A stretch of DNA of 44,268 nt from Hymenobacter rubripertinctus (GCF_003583925.1 NZ_QYCN01000021.1:28227-72494), one strand, 5' to 3'. Shown: positions 23,403-31,771, counted from the first letter of the stretch. Translations and numbers: made by a program. Notes: generated by a model from the letters alone, not told the origin.

Positions 23403-25547
23403 ATGAACACGACGTACTGCCCCAGCCTGACCGAGTATAAGCGCCGCCTGAGCCGCGAGGTGAAAATCGGCGACCTGCCCATGGGCGGCCTGAACCCGAT
23501 TCGGGTGCAGAGCATGACCACCGTGGACACCATGGACACCATGGGCTCGGTAGAGCAGACGCTGCGCATGGTGGAGGCCGGCTGCGAGTATGTGCGCATC
23601 ACGGCCCCCAGCACCAAGGAGGCCCAGAACCTGCTCGAAATCAAGAAGGAGCTGCGCAAGCGCGGCTGCACCGTGCCGCTGATTGCCGACATCCACTTCA
23701 CGCCCAACGCCGCCGAGCTGGCCGCCCGCATCGTGGAGAAAGTGCGCGTGAACCCCGGCAACTACGCCGATAAGAAAAAATTCGACCTCATCGAGTACAC
23801 CGATGCCAGCTACGCCGCCGAGGTGGAGCGCATCCGGGAGCGGTTCCGGCCGCTGGTGCAAATCTGCAAGCAGTACGGCACGGCCATGCGCATCGGCACC
23901 AACCACGGCTCATTATCGGATAGAATCCTGAGTCGCTACGGCGATACGCCGCTGGGCATGGTGGAGTCGGCGCTGGAGTTTTTGCGCCTCTGCGAGGAGG
24001 AAAACTACTACGATGTGGTGCTGAGCATGAAGGCCAGCAACACCCAGGTAATGGTGCAGGCCTACCGCCTGCTGGTGCAGAAGCTCAACGCCGAAGGCCT
24101 GCAGCCCTACCCGCTGCACCTGGGCGTCACGGAAGCCGGCGAGGCCGAAGACGGCCGCATCAAGAGCGCCGTGGGCATCGGCACGCTGCTCGAAGACGGC
24201 CTCGGCGACACCGTGCGCGTGAGCCTCACCGAAGCCCCCGAAGCCGAAGCCCCCGTAGCCCGCGCCCTCATCGACCGCTACACCCACCGCGCCGAGCAAG
24301 CAGATCCTATTCCTGCTTTAGCTGTTAGCTTGGAGCTGTTAGCTGATAGCTCTCCGTTAAACGAAGCTGACAGCCATCAGCTACCAGCTACCAGCTCAAA
24401 TAAGAACGAAGCTATCAGCTATCAGCTACCAGCTAACAGCTTAAATAAGAACGAAGCTGACAACGAGCAACTGACAACTGACAACTCAACATACAATCCG
24501 TTTCAATATCACCGCCGGGTAACGCGGGAGGTGCTCAACTTCGGGGGGCTGAACGTGCCGCGGGTGGTGGTGGATTTTTCGCGGCTGCCGGGGCTGGAGT
24601 ACGCCGATTTGCGGGCGGCCGGCCACCTGTATTCGGCGTTTCTGGATAAGTTTCAGATGAGTGATCTGGGGGCCGACTACCTGTACTCGGGCCAGCGGCC
24701 GGTGCCGTTTATGCTGCCCAATGGCCTGCGCGAAATGGTGGATTACAGCGCCTGGCTCGATGCCGGCCAGCGCCCCGAGCACTACCCCGTGCTCACGCCG
24801 GCCGAGTACGCCGCCGCCGGGGCCCGCCACCCGGCCCTGAACTTCGTGTTTCAGAACCTGGCCTCGCTCACGCCGCCCACGCTGGCCCAGCTGCGCCAGG
24901 ATGCCACGGCCGTTATCATTCTCTACACCGATAACGCCCACGCCATGCCCGAAATCCGGCGGGCGTTCTTCGAGCTGCTGAACCACGACGTGCCCAACCC
25001 GGTGGTCATCAACCGCCAGTACCCGGCCCTCACGCCCGAGCAAACCCAGCTCTACGCCGCCACCGATGTGGGTGGCCTGCTGCTCGACGGCTTTGGCGAC
25101 GGCGTGGTGCTGAGCACCGAGCTGCTGCCCGAGCGCCCGAAAGCCGAGTGGCTCACGGTGCTCGACCAGCTCAACCAGCTCAGCTTCGGCATCCTGCAGG
25201 CGGCCCGCACGCGCATGTCCAAAACCGAGTACATCAGCTGCCCCAGCTGCGGCCGGACGCTGTTCGATTTGCAGGAAACCACCGCCATGATCCGCCAGCG
25301 CACCGACCACCTCAAGGGCGTGAAAATCGGCATTATGGGCTGCATCGTGAACGGCCCCGGCGAAATGGCCGATGCCGACTACGGCTACGTGGGCGTGGGC
25401 AAGGGCAAAATCGCCCTCTACCGCGGCCAGGAAGTCATCAAGAAGTCGGTGCCCGAAGCCCAGGCCGTCGACCAACTCATCGACCTCATGCGCGAAGACG
25501 GCCGCTGGGTGGAAAAGGAGTTTCTGGAGCAGCCGGTGGTGGGGTAG
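23403..25547 (+). CDS. ispG: (E)-4-hydroxy-3-methylbut-2-enyl-diphosphate synthase IspG, long three-domain form
   Basis: IspG converts MEcPP to HMBPP in the MEP isoprenoid pathway with a [4Fe-4S] cluster. At 714 residues it is the long form of Bacteroidota, chlamydiae and plants, with an extra domain between the TIM barrel (residues 1-290) and the cluster domain. Barrel motifs: GGLNPIRVQSMTTVDT, RITAPSTKEAQNL, LIADIHF. Cluster ligands: ISCPSCGRTLFDLQE (two Cys, about 612-616) and GCIVNGPGEMADADYG (Cys plus the cluster-binding Glu). Residues 319-363 are three 15-residue repeats of foreign character in a linker. ATG 23403. Confidence 0.96.
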   Translation: MNTTYCPSLTEYKRRLSREVKIGDLPMGGLNPIRVQSMTTVDTMDTMGSVEQTLRMVEAGCEYVRITAPSTKEAQNLLEIKKELRKRGCTVPLIADIHFTPNAAELAARIVEKVRVNPGNYADKKKFDLIEYTDASYAAEVERIRERFRPLVQICKQYGTAMRIGTNHGSLSDRILSRYGDTPLGMVESALEFLRLCEEENYYDVVLSMKASNTQVMVQAYRLLVQKLNAEGLQPYPLHLGVTEAGEAEDGRIKSAVGIGTLLEDGLGDTVRVSLTEAPEAEAPVARALIDRYTHRAEQADPIPALAVSLELLADSSPLNEADSHQLPATSSNKNEAISYQLPANSLNKNEADNEQLTTDNSTYNPFQYHRRVTREVLNFGGLNVPRVVVDFSRLPGLEYADLRAAGHLYSAFLDKFQMSDLGADYLYSGQRPVPFMLPNGLREMVDYSAWLDAGQRPEHYPVLTPAEYAAAGARHPALNFVFQNLASLTPPTLAQLRQDATAVIILYTDNAHAMPEIRRAFFELLNHDVPNPVVINRQYPALTPEQTQLYAATDVGGLLLDGFGDGVVLSTELLPERPKAEWLTVLDQLNQLSFGILQAARTRMSKTEYISCPSCGRTLFDLQETTAMIRQRTDHLKGVKIGIMGCIVNGPGEMADADYGYVGVGKGKIALYRGQEVIKKSVPEAQAVDQLIDLMREDGRWVEKEFLEQPVVG
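24357..24491 (+). repeat. Three 45-bp tandem repeats inside ispG
   Basis: Units at 24357-24401, 24402-24446 and 24447-24491 are in frame and encode LNEADSHQLPATSSN, KNEAISYQLPANSLN and KNEADNEQLTTDNST. The DNA (CAGCTATCAGCTACCAGCTA type) is more AT-rich than the rest of ispG. It resembles an intergenic repeat near 34882-34917. Confidence 0.9.
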
Positions 25548-25553
25548 GAGGAG

Positions 25554-26084
25554 ATGAATATACCAATGATGGATGCCGAGAATATGCGGCAGGCTTTGGC
25601 AGTAGCTGCCATTAAGGTGCATAAGCACTTTGAGCCGCTACGAAACGAGAATACAGAACTGCTCCGCCGGATCGGTTTATCAGAGGAAGCACTACAGTTT
25701 TTCGAAGAGTTTTCCTTTGATGGGGATTTGGAAGTAGGTGAATTGCATTACGACCAAGCAAATTGTTTCAAGAAAAACCTCGATTGGGAAGATGCCTTTC
25801 AACGGGCCCTGCGCACGGAATTACTGCTGGTAGGTAGTGGACCAAGTGGCGACCCGATTGCAGTAGACCTGCGCGACTATCAGGCAGGCTACCTTTTCCA
25901 TGATTATTTCTGGGACGAGGAAAATGAAGAACCGAGAAAGTTTTTCATCAAGCTGAACTGCTCGTTAGGCCAGCTCTTTATGAACGCAATAACCATAGAA
26001 GGATATCCTATTGATGCGTATGAAGCGGCTGCCTATACGGGGTCGGATTTCACAGGAGATTGGAGTCCGGAGACGAATAGGTAA
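25554..26084 (+). CDS. SUKH/SMI1-like hypothetical protein
   Basis: A 176-residue soluble acidic protein. The block LLVGSGPSGDPIAVDLRDYQ followed by AGYLFHDYFWDEENEEP has the 'gly-x-gly-asp-pro-hydrophobic' pattern of SUKH (SMI1/KNR4) domains, which often act as immunity proteins; this is a shape match, not a firm call. The ATG at 25554 is six bases after the ispG stop, with a purine-rich AGGAGGAG overlapping that stop, so translation is probably coupled. Codon use is more AT-rich than ispG, suggesting a recent arrival. It faces the hicBA module. Confidence 0.6.
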   Translation: MNIPMMDAENMRQALAVAAIKVHKHFEPLRNENTELLRRIGLSEEALQFFEEFSFDGDLEVGELHYDQANCFKKNLDWEDAFQRALRTELLLVGSGPSGDPIAVDLRDYQAGYLFHDYFWDEENEEPRKFFIKLNCSLGQLFMNAITIEGYPIDAYEAAAYTGSDFTGDWSPETNR

Positions 26085-26091
26085 GTAGCAT

Positions 26092-26277
26092 CTACGGCTT
26101 CGAAATCCCCAACTGCTTGCAGATTTCCTTGCACAGCTCCTCGTCAATATCCGCGTGGCGCGGCACACTGGTTCGCTTGTCGGTCAGCGCGTTCTTGTAA
26201 ATGTCGTGGCGGCTGCCGTGGCGATGTAGTGGGCAGTCGTTGGCTTCCAAATGCTTGATAAACTTGCCCCGTTTCAT
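26092..26277 (-). CDS. hicA: HicA-family mRNA interferase toxin
   Basis: A 61-residue protein. HicA toxins cleave mRNA through a double-stranded-RNA-binding-like fold. The N-terminus MKRGKFIKHLEAND, the active-site block HRHGSRHDIYKN with the catalytic His, and RTSVPRH, then ICKQLGISK, are the family pattern at normal length. It lies 12 bases after hicB in the same transcript. It ends eight bases from the convergent SUKH-like gene. Confidence 0.9.
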   Translation of the reverse strand: MKRGKFIKHLEANDCPLHRHGSRHDIYKNALTDKRTSVPRHADIDEELCKEICKQLGISKP

Positions 26278-26289
26278 GCGCTGGCGCGG

Positions 26290-26502
26290 CTAGGCGAATT
26301 CCAGTTCCTCCTGGGCGATGATGTTGGCGCCGTTGCTGTCCGAATCATCTGCGCGCATATCTTCCAGGTAAAGGGCCAGCGCGTCGTGAATGTTCTCCTT
26401 CACTTCGGCCACCGTACTACCCTGGGTAAGCACGCCGGGCAGCTCTTTTAACTGGCCGATAAGCTGGGTTTTTCCCTGACGAATGATTAGGGTGAGTTTC
26501 AT
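26290..26502 (-). CDS. hicB: HicB-like antitoxin (short form, no DNA-binding tail)
   Basis: A 70-residue protein from ATG 26502 (MKLTLIIRQGKTQLIGQL). The partially degraded RNase-H-like HicB core is visible (KELPGVLTQGSTVAEVKENI, then HDALALYLED). Many HicB proteins carry a C-terminal HTH or ribbon-helix-helix domain for autoregulation; this one is too short to have it. The frame is open upstream to 26583, but that part overlaps the promoter palindrome and is rejected. Gene order is antitoxin first. Confidence 0.85.
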   Translation of the reverse strand: MKLTLIIRQGKTQLIGQLKELPGVLTQGSTVAEVKENIHDALALYLEDMRADDSDSNGANIIAQEELEFA

Positions 26503-26514
26503 AGTCGATGAATG

Positions 26515-26538
26515 CTTGGTTGAACCAAGGTAACCAAG
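26515..26538 (-). promoter_or_regulatory. hicBA promoter with overlapping palindromic operator
   Basis: CTTGGTT-G-AACCAAG (26515-26529) is a perfect 7-bp palindrome 13 bases upstream of the hicB ATG, and a further TAACCAAG half-site follows at 26531-26538. The minus-strand TACCTTGG (26525-26532) is a near match to the -7 box and overlaps it, as expected for autorepression. Confidence 0.55.
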
Positions 26539-26593
26539 AAACGGCCGATAATGTGCGGACTTGGCGTTTCGGAGCTCACGCAAAAGGCAGCAG

Positions 26594-26687
26594 GGATGTA
26601 GCGCGAAGCTCCAGCTTCGCGTATTATTGCTGACGTTGCAACGACTCTGTTCAACGACACGCGAAGCTGGAGCTTCGCGCTACATCC
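26594..26687. repeat. Perfect 29-bp inverted repeat with internally palindromic arms
   Basis: Arms 26594-26622 and 26659-26687 are exactly complementary. Each arm is itself a palindrome (GCGAAGCT-CC-AGCTTCGC), so the element can form a cruciform or two separate hairpins. It lies between hicBA and the divergent SDR gene, nine bases before the latter's ATG, and so probably forms its 5' leader. Confidence 0.9.
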
Positions 26688-26695
26688 TCAACCTC

Positions 26696-27361
26696 ATGAA
26701 ACTACGCGTAATCGTAACCGGGGCAACGGGCATGGTAGGCGAGGGCGTGCTGCACGAGGCCCTGCTCAGCCCCGAGGTGGCGCAGGTGCTCAGCATCAGT
26801 CGCCGGCCCAGCGGGCATACCCACCCCAAGCTGCGCGAAATCCTGCACGAGAACTTCCTCGACCTCGCGCCCATTGCCGACCAGCTCACGGGCTACGACG
26901 CCTGCTTCTTCTGCCTCGGCGTATCGTCGGTGGGGCTGAAGGAGCCCGCGTACCGCCGCCTCACCTACGCCCTCACGTTGCACTTCGCCCGCACTTTGCT
27001 GGCCCGCAACGGACCCGAGCTCACGTTCTGCTACGTGTCGGGGGCCGGCACCGATGGCACCGGGCGGGGCCGGCAGATGTGGGCCCGGGTGAAGGGCGAA
27101 ACCGAAAACGCGCTGCTGGGGCTGGGGTTTCGGGCGGCGTATATGTTCCGGCCGGGCTTTCTACGGCCCACGCCGGGCCTGCGGCACGCGCTGGGCTACT
27201 ACCGCTACCTGGGGTGGCTGTATCCGGTGCTGCGGCGGGTGGCGCCGCGCTACGTGAGCACGCTGAGCGAAATCGGGCGGGCCATGCTGCGCGTGGCCGA
27301 GCGGGGGTATGCCAAGCCGGTACTGGAGGTGCCCGATATGGTGGCGGCGGCAAAAGAATAA
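26696..27361 (+). CDS. NAD(P)-binding SDR/epimerase-like protein
   Basis: A 221-residue atypical SDR. MKLRVIVTGATGMVGEGVLH holds the nucleotide-binding loop; later landmarks are FFCLGVSSVGLKE, YVSGAGTDGTG, and MFRPGFLRPT. The Tyr-x-x-x-Lys pair is not clearly present (RVKGETENALL follows a Trp-Ala), so catalysis is uncertain. ATG 26696 is chosen because it starts the canonical first beta strand; upstream codons are the palindromic repeat. It is a distant relative of the SDR at 22.5 kb. Confidence 0.82.
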   Translation: MKLRVIVTGATGMVGEGVLHEALLSPEVAQVLSISRRPSGHTHPKLREILHENFLDLAPIADQLTGYDACFFCLGVSSVGLKEPAYRRLTYALTLHFARTLLARNGPELTFCYVSGAGTDGTGRGRQMWARVKGETENALLGLGFRAAYMFRPGFLRPTPGLRHALGYYRYLGWLYPVLRRVAPRYVSTLSEIGRAMLRVAERGYAKPVLEVPDMVAAAKE

Positions 27362-27443
27362 CGTTGCTTGACGGATAACGGGCGAAGTTCCAATCGTTCA
27401 ACGACGCGCCGCCAATACGCGTCTTCACCCCGTTCTGGCTGCC

Positions 27444-27917
27444 TTACGGGCATTTATCCTGGCGGCGCGTGTCGATGACGTGGGCAATGCGCCAGCCGGC
27501 GGCCAGCTTCACGAGCTGGAACGAGTTGTAGCCGCAGTGGCTGAAGGTGCTGCCCCGGTAGAACTCGTAGGGCGTCCAGACGCTGGCCAGGTTGGCGTCA
27601 ATAAGCACCTGCCCGAACCGGATGCGCTCATCCCAAACCTCCTGGTGGGGCGTGCCTACGGCCCGCAGGAAGGCCGCCGGGCTCTCGGGATGCACGGCGG
27701 GCGGGCCCGGGCCGTTGGTGAGGGTGTGGAAAATAGCCCCCGGCGCCAGCGTGGCCCGCACGGCGGCGCTGTCGCCCGCGCGCATACCGGCGAAAAAGGC
27801 GCGGATGGTGGCCTGCACGGCGGCCGTTTCGGTTGGGGGCGGGGGCGCGGTGGTCTGGGCCCGGGCCGCGAAGGCGGGGGCGAACAGCGACAGTAGCAGC
27901 GGGAGCAGCGGTTTCAT
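27444..27917 (-). CDS. Secreted NTF2-like (SnoaL/DUF4440-type) protein
   Basis: A 157-residue protein with signal peptide MKPLLPLLLSLFAPAFAARA. The mature part is one NTF2-like cone: helix VQATIRAFFAGMRAGDSAAV, strand ATLAPGAIFHTLTN, then the sheet (VLIDANLASVWTPYEFYRGS, NSFQLVKLAAGWRIAHVIDT). This fold binds small hydrophobic ligands or acts as an enzyme; no active-site residue can be assigned. ATG 27917. Convergent with the SDR gene. Confidence 0.82.
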   Translation of the reverse strand: MKPLLPLLLSLFAPAFAARAQTTAPPPPTETAAVQATIRAFFAGMRAGDSAAVRATLAPGAIFHTLTNGPGPPAVHPESPAAFLRAVGTPHQEVWDERIRFGQVLIDANLASVWTPYEFYRGSTFSHCGYNSFQLVKLAAGWRIAHVIDTRRQDKCP

Positions 27918-28104
27918 GGCAGTGGCAGGATAAGCGAAAACGGGGAACAGGGTTGGGGACAGGACCCGGCGCTGGCTGGCTGGCCGGAGCGGGTGTTTTG
28001 GTTGCCGAGGCAAATATTCTTATTATAAACGTACTTGCAGCGTCGCGTTTTCCGGCCTGGCCTGGCCGCGCTCAATTCCGACCTTATCCATTACCCCGCC
28101 CCGC

Positions 28105-29877
28105 ATGACCCCCACCCGCACGTTTGATTTGCTTACCCGCCTGGTCACCAATCTGCCCGACGCCGACCTGCTGGTGGAGAAAAAAGCCGGCCGTTGGCAA
28201 CCGATCAGCACCAGCCGGGTGCTGGAACTCAGCAACCACGTCACGCTGGGCCTGCGCGCGCTCGGCCTGGGCCACGGCGACAAAATCGCCATCATCTCCC
28301 ACAACCGGCCCGAGTGGGTGGTGGCCGATTTGGGTATTGCCCAGCTCGGGGCCGTGAGCGTGCCGATGTACCCCACCATTACGGTAGAAGACTACCGCCA
28401 CATTTTCCAGGATGCCGGCGTGCGGGCCGTGCTGGTGGAAGGGGCCGAGTTGCTGGTGCGGGTGCAGGCCGCCATGGAGGGCCTCGATCCGGCTCCTGAG
28501 CACGTGTTTGCCTTCAGCGAGGCGCCCGGGGCCCGCTCGTTTCAGGAGCTGCTCGATGCGGGCGCGGCCGCCGATCCGGCCCCGCTGGCCGGGCTGCGGG
28601 CAGCCGTGCAGCCCGACGACCTGTTCACGCTCATCTACACCTCCGGCACCACCGGCCGGCCCAAGGGCGTGATGCTCAGCCACCGCAACATCGTGTTCAA
28701 TTGCCAGAACCTGGCCGGCCACCTGCCGCTGCCCCCCGGCCAGCGGGCACTGAGCTTTCTGCCGTTGAGCCACATTTTTGAGCGCGTGGCCACCCACCTG
28801 TACATGCAGCAGGGCTTCAGCATCTGGTACGCCGAAAGCGTGGAGCGTATTGCCGACAACCTGCGCGAGGTGCGGCCCCAGGTGTTCACAACGGTGCCCC
28901 GGCTGCTCGAAAAAATCTACGATAAAATTGTGGCCACCGGCGAGGCCCTGACCGGCGCCAAGCGGAGACTGTTCTTCTGGGCCCTGGACCTGGGCCTGCG
29001 CTACGACACCCAGCAAGACCACGGCCTGCTCTATAACGCCCAACTCAAGCTGGCCAACCGGCTCGTGTTCAGCAAGTGGCGTGAGGCGCTGGGCGGCGAT
29101 ATCCGCTACATTATTTGTGGGGGGGCCGCCCTGCAACCCCGGCTGGCGCGGGTGTTCTGGTCGGCCGGCGTGCGCGTGATGGAGGGCTACGGCATGACCG
29201 AAACCTCGCCCGTTATTGCGGCCTGCGAGCCGGTACCGTCGGGCAACCTCATCGGGACGGTGGGGCCGGTGCTGCCGGGCGTGGAGGTGAAAATCGCGGC
29301 CGACGGCGAAATCCTGACCCGCTCGCCCTCCGTGATGCAGGGCTACTACAACCGCCCCGACCTCACGGCCGAGGCCATCGACGCCGAGGGCTGGCTGCAC
29401 ACCGGCGACATCGGGGAGATGGTGCAGGGGCGGTTTCTCAAAATCACGGACCGCAAGAAGGAGATGTTCAAGAACTCCAACGGCAAGTACGTGGCCCCCC
29501 AGCCCCTCGAATCGAAGCTGTCGGAGTCGACGCTGATCGAGCAGGTGATGGTGGTGGGAGAGGGCGAGAAGTTCACGGCCGCGCTGGTGGTGCCGGCCTT
29601 CGGGCCGCTGCGCGCCTGGGCCGCCGCCCAGAACCTGCCGGCTCAGGACCTCTCCGACGAGGCGCTGGCCGCCCATCCCCGGGTGCAGGCGCTCTACGAA
29701 ACGGTGCTTGACCAGGCCAACCCCGATTTCGCCAGTTGGGAGCAGATCAAAAAAGTAGCCCTCGTGCCCGCGCCCTGGAGCGTGGAATCGGGCGAGCTCA
29801 CGCCCACGCTCAAGCTCAAGCGCAAGATCATCCGCGAGCACAATCAGCCGCGCCTGGAAGATTTATACCGCGGCTGA
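28105..29877 (+). CDS. Long-chain fatty-acid-CoA ligase (AMP-forming)
   Basis: A 590-residue ANL-superfamily enzyme that activates fatty acids to acyl-AMP and then acyl-CoA. Motifs in order: IYTSGTTGRPKGVMLSH (P-loop-like A3, about residue 177), FLPLSHIFER, GYGMTETSP (A5), GWLHTGDIGE (A7), KITDRKKEMFKNSNGKYVAP (A8 with hinge), and the catalytic Lys near the C-terminus (TPTLKLKRKII). The LPLSHIFER and 'TDRKKEMFKNSNGKYVAP' blocks mark the long-chain (FAA1/FadD15-like) branch. ATG 28105. No beta-oxidation genes are linked. Confidence 0.93.
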   Translation: MTPTRTFDLLTRLVTNLPDADLLVEKKAGRWQPISTSRVLELSNHVTLGLRALGLGHGDKIAIISHNRPEWVVADLGIAQLGAVSVPMYPTITVEDYRHIFQDAGVRAVLVEGAELLVRVQAAMEGLDPAPEHVFAFSEAPGARSFQELLDAGAAADPAPLAGLRAAVQPDDLFTLIYTSGTTGRPKGVMLSHRNIVFNCQNLAGHLPLPPGQRALSFLPLSHIFERVATHLYMQQGFSIWYAESVERIADNLREVRPQVFTTVPRLLEKIYDKIVATGEALTGAKRRLFFWALDLGLRYDTQQDHGLLYNAQLKLANRLVFSKWREALGGDIRYIICGGAALQPRLARVFWSAGVRVMEGYGMTETSPVIAACEPVPSGNLIGTVGPVLPGVEVKIAADGEILTRSPSVMQGYYNRPDLTAEAIDAEGWLHTGDIGEMVQGRFLKITDRKKEMFKNSNGKYVAPQPLESKLSESTLIEQVMVVGEGEKFTAALVVPAFGPLRAWAAAQNLPAQDLSDEALAAHPRVQALYETVLDQANPDFASWEQIKKVALVPAPWSVESGELTPTLKLKRKIIREHNQPRLEDLYRG

Positions 29878-29893
29878 AAAGCCGATTGAATGG

Positions 29894-29993
29894 TGTAGAG
29901 ACGTATCTTTGCATCTCGCCGTTGCTGAGGTTGCTAACCCTGGCGGCGCGGGTGCGGTCGTTCAACGAGGAGACGCAAAGATGCGTCTCTACA
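29894..29993. repeat. Inverted repeat with TGTAGAGACG...ATCTTTGC arms
   Basis: Arms 29894-29917 and 29970-29993 (24 bp) are complementary with two mismatches. Nearby TTCAACGA and ATCGTTCAA words also occur in other repeats of the window, placing it in the dispersed palindrome group. The rest of the 216-base gap shows nothing else. Confidence 0.8.
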
Positions 29994-30093
29994 TCGTTCA
30001 ATTAGCTGCTAAGTCATGGCTTTTGTGCGGTTTGAGCAAATCATTTTCCGGGGGCGGGTGTTACCTTACCGAACCCGCAATTCCGTTTCCGCT

Positions 30094-30267
30094 ATGCGCA
30101 AAGACCTGTTCAACCTCGGCCCCGTATTCGGCTACTTCTTCCGCAAACCCGACCCTAACCGGCCTGCCAACTTCAACCTGCGGACTATGCACTTCATCAA
30201 TAAGCTGAGCCTGGCCATGTTCCTGGTCGGTTTTCTGGTGCTGATGTACCGCTGGTTTATCCGGTAA
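30094..30267 (+). CDS. 57-residue single-pass membrane protein (possibly DUF6728)
   Basis: A small protein with a conserved-looking polar N-terminus (MRKDLFNLGPVFGYFFRKPD), PNRPANFNLRTMHFINK, and one membrane helix (LSLAMFLVGFLVLMYRWFI). I recall a Bacteroidota family with this pattern (DUF6728), but cannot confirm it. ATG 30094 is chosen over upstream in-frame codons because a TTACCTTACC promoter-like stretch lies at about 30060-30069, leaving a short leader. Function unknown. Confidence 0.7.
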   Translation: MRKDLFNLGPVFGYFFRKPDPNRPANFNLRTMHFINKLSLAMFLVGFLVLMYRWFIR

Positions 30268-30312
30268 TTTTTTGGCGGTGGCGGGCTGATGGTCGTTCGT
30301 GCCTGATGCTGC

Positions 30313-30491
30313 GGCCTTTGAAAGCCCCGGAGGGGCGGTACATCGGTAGCAATTCAGGCCTCCCAAACCTCCAGGCCCCAGCGGGGCGGTACCAATCGTT
30401 CAGGCGGTGGTATCGCCCCGCTGGGGCTTTCTATCGTTGGAAACGTGCTGATTGCTACCGATGTGCCGCCCCTCCGGGGCTTTCAAAGGCC
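30313..30491. repeat. Nested inverted repeat (41-bp outer arms)
   Basis: The outer arms 30313-30353 and 30451-30491 match with one mismatch and contain GAAAGCCCCGGAGGGGCGG, a motif type common in intergenic repeats of Bacteroidota. An inner palindrome (CCCCAGCGGGGCGG near 30376 with its partner near 30414-30426) sits in the loop. It fills the gap before the YjbR-like gene. Confidence 0.88.
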
Positions 30492-30541
30492 GGGAGTACA
30501 AGGTCTGGCTATCTTCGTCTGACAACCGCAACCGACAAGCT

Positions 30542-30910
30542 ATGCACATCGAAGAATTCCGCGACTACTGCCTGCTGAAAGCCGGGGTAACGGAGCAGAC
30601 GCCCTTCGGCCCCGATACCCTGGTATTCAAGGTGGGCGGCAAGCTGTTCGCCCTCACCGACCTTAACACCTTCGCCAGTATCAACCTCAAGTGCGACCCC
30701 GAACGGGCCACAGAGCTGCGCGAACAGCACGACTACGTACGGTCGGGCTTCCACATGAACAAGCGGCACTGGAACACGGTGCTTATCGGCACGGGCATCC
30801 CGGCCGGACAGCTGCGGGAGCTGATCGACCACTCCTACGACCTGGTGCGGGCCGCCTTGCCCCGGGCCGTGCGGGCGGTGCTGGCAGCCCAGGAAGGCGA
30901 GTCCGCATAA
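30542..30910 (+). CDS. MmcQ/YjbR-family protein
   Basis: A 122-residue protein of the YjbR fold. Landmarks: HIEEFRDYCLLKAGVTEQTP, FKVGGKLFALTDL, INLKCDPERATELRE, YVRSGFHMNKRHWNTVLI, and LIDHSYDLVRAALPR. The family has a DNA-binding-like double-wing fold; its biological role is not established. ATG 30542. It is followed after 60 bases by the HNH gene on the same strand, so co-transcription is possible. Confidence 0.92.
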   Translation: MHIEEFRDYCLLKAGVTEQTPFGPDTLVFKVGGKLFALTDLNTFASINLKCDPERATELREQHDYVRSGFHMNKRHWNTVLIGTGIPAGQLRELIDHSYDLVRAALPRAVRAVLAAQEGESA

Positions 30911-30970
30911 CCCCCGGGCGGGGCCGGCGTACACGGAGCCGGTCCTTTTTGCCCTCACCAACTCCGCCCC

Positions 30971-31747
30971 ATGCGCCTCACCAGCTCCCACGACGACATT
31001 GCCGCCAACATCAAAACCCTCGAAACCTACCTGCACGGCGACGATGCCGCGGCCCGGGAACTGGCCGTGGGACTGCTTGAACGGGGCACCTACTTCATTG
31101 TAGCCGAGCTGAACGGGGCCATGCGCTTCTACCCCAGCTCCTTCGTGGGCTTCCAGAATAATTCGGCCCCGAAACACCTCAAAAACGCCGGTAGCGGCGT
31201 GCGGGCCACCACCGGAGCCCTCGAAAAAACGATGCGGGCGCTGCCCTTCGCCAGCGTTAAGCTCAACGAGCTCTACCTGGAGTACGCCCGCTCGCTGGGC
31301 ATCGAAAATCCGAAGCCGAAGCCGCCCTACGCTAAGGCCCGCCGGTTCTGGCTCACGCCCGGCAACAGCCTCGACCTCGATATGAGCGAGTTCCCGAACG
31401 CGGCCAACGACCACCCGGATTTCCCGGAAGGCAAAGCCGCCGCCCGCCTGCACCACCGCCTCGACCGCCGCCCCAAAGCCACTGATGCGGCTCGGCACGC
31501 CTTCATTCACGCGCACGGCCACCTGTATTGCCAGGTCTGCAACTTCGACTTCGAGAAGACCTACGGCACCACCGGCGTCGATTACATCGAATTTCACCAC
31601 ACCGTGCCGCCCGCCGAAACCACCGAATCCTACAAGCCCCGGGCCGAGGAGTATGCCCTGGTCTGCGCCAACTGCCACCAGATGCTGGAGCGCCACCGCC
31701 CCTGGCTCACACTGGCCGATGTGAAGCAGGTGCTAAACAACGGGTAG
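30971..31747 (+). CDS. HNH endonuclease (McrA-like)
   Basis: A 258-residue protein whose C-terminal 75 residues form an HNH (beta-beta-alpha metal) nuclease: zinc Cys pair CQVC (about 189-192), FDFEKTYG, then GVDYIEFHHTVP with the catalytic His, and CANCHQMLERHRP with the second Cys pair and His. The N-terminal 150 residues (ETYLHGDDAAARELAVGLL, RFYPSSFVGFQNN) are a specificity or DNA-reading domain I cannot name. Relatives include McrA-type enzymes that cut modified DNA. No methylase or partner is adjacent. ATG 30971. Confidence 0.85.
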   Translation: MRLTSSHDDIAANIKTLETYLHGDDAAARELAVGLLERGTYFIVAELNGAMRFYPSSFVGFQNNSAPKHLKNAGSGVRATTGALEKTMRALPFASVKLNELYLEYARSLGIENPKPKPPYAKARRFWLTPGNSLDLDMSEFPNAANDHPDFPEGKAAARLHHRLDRRPKATDAARHAFIHAHGHLYCQVCNFDFEKTYGTTGVDYIEFHHTVPPAETTESYKPRAEEYALVCANCHQMLERHRPWLTLADVKQVLNNG

Positions 31748-31771
31748 AAAAAGCAAGCCAGGGAGGTCGGC

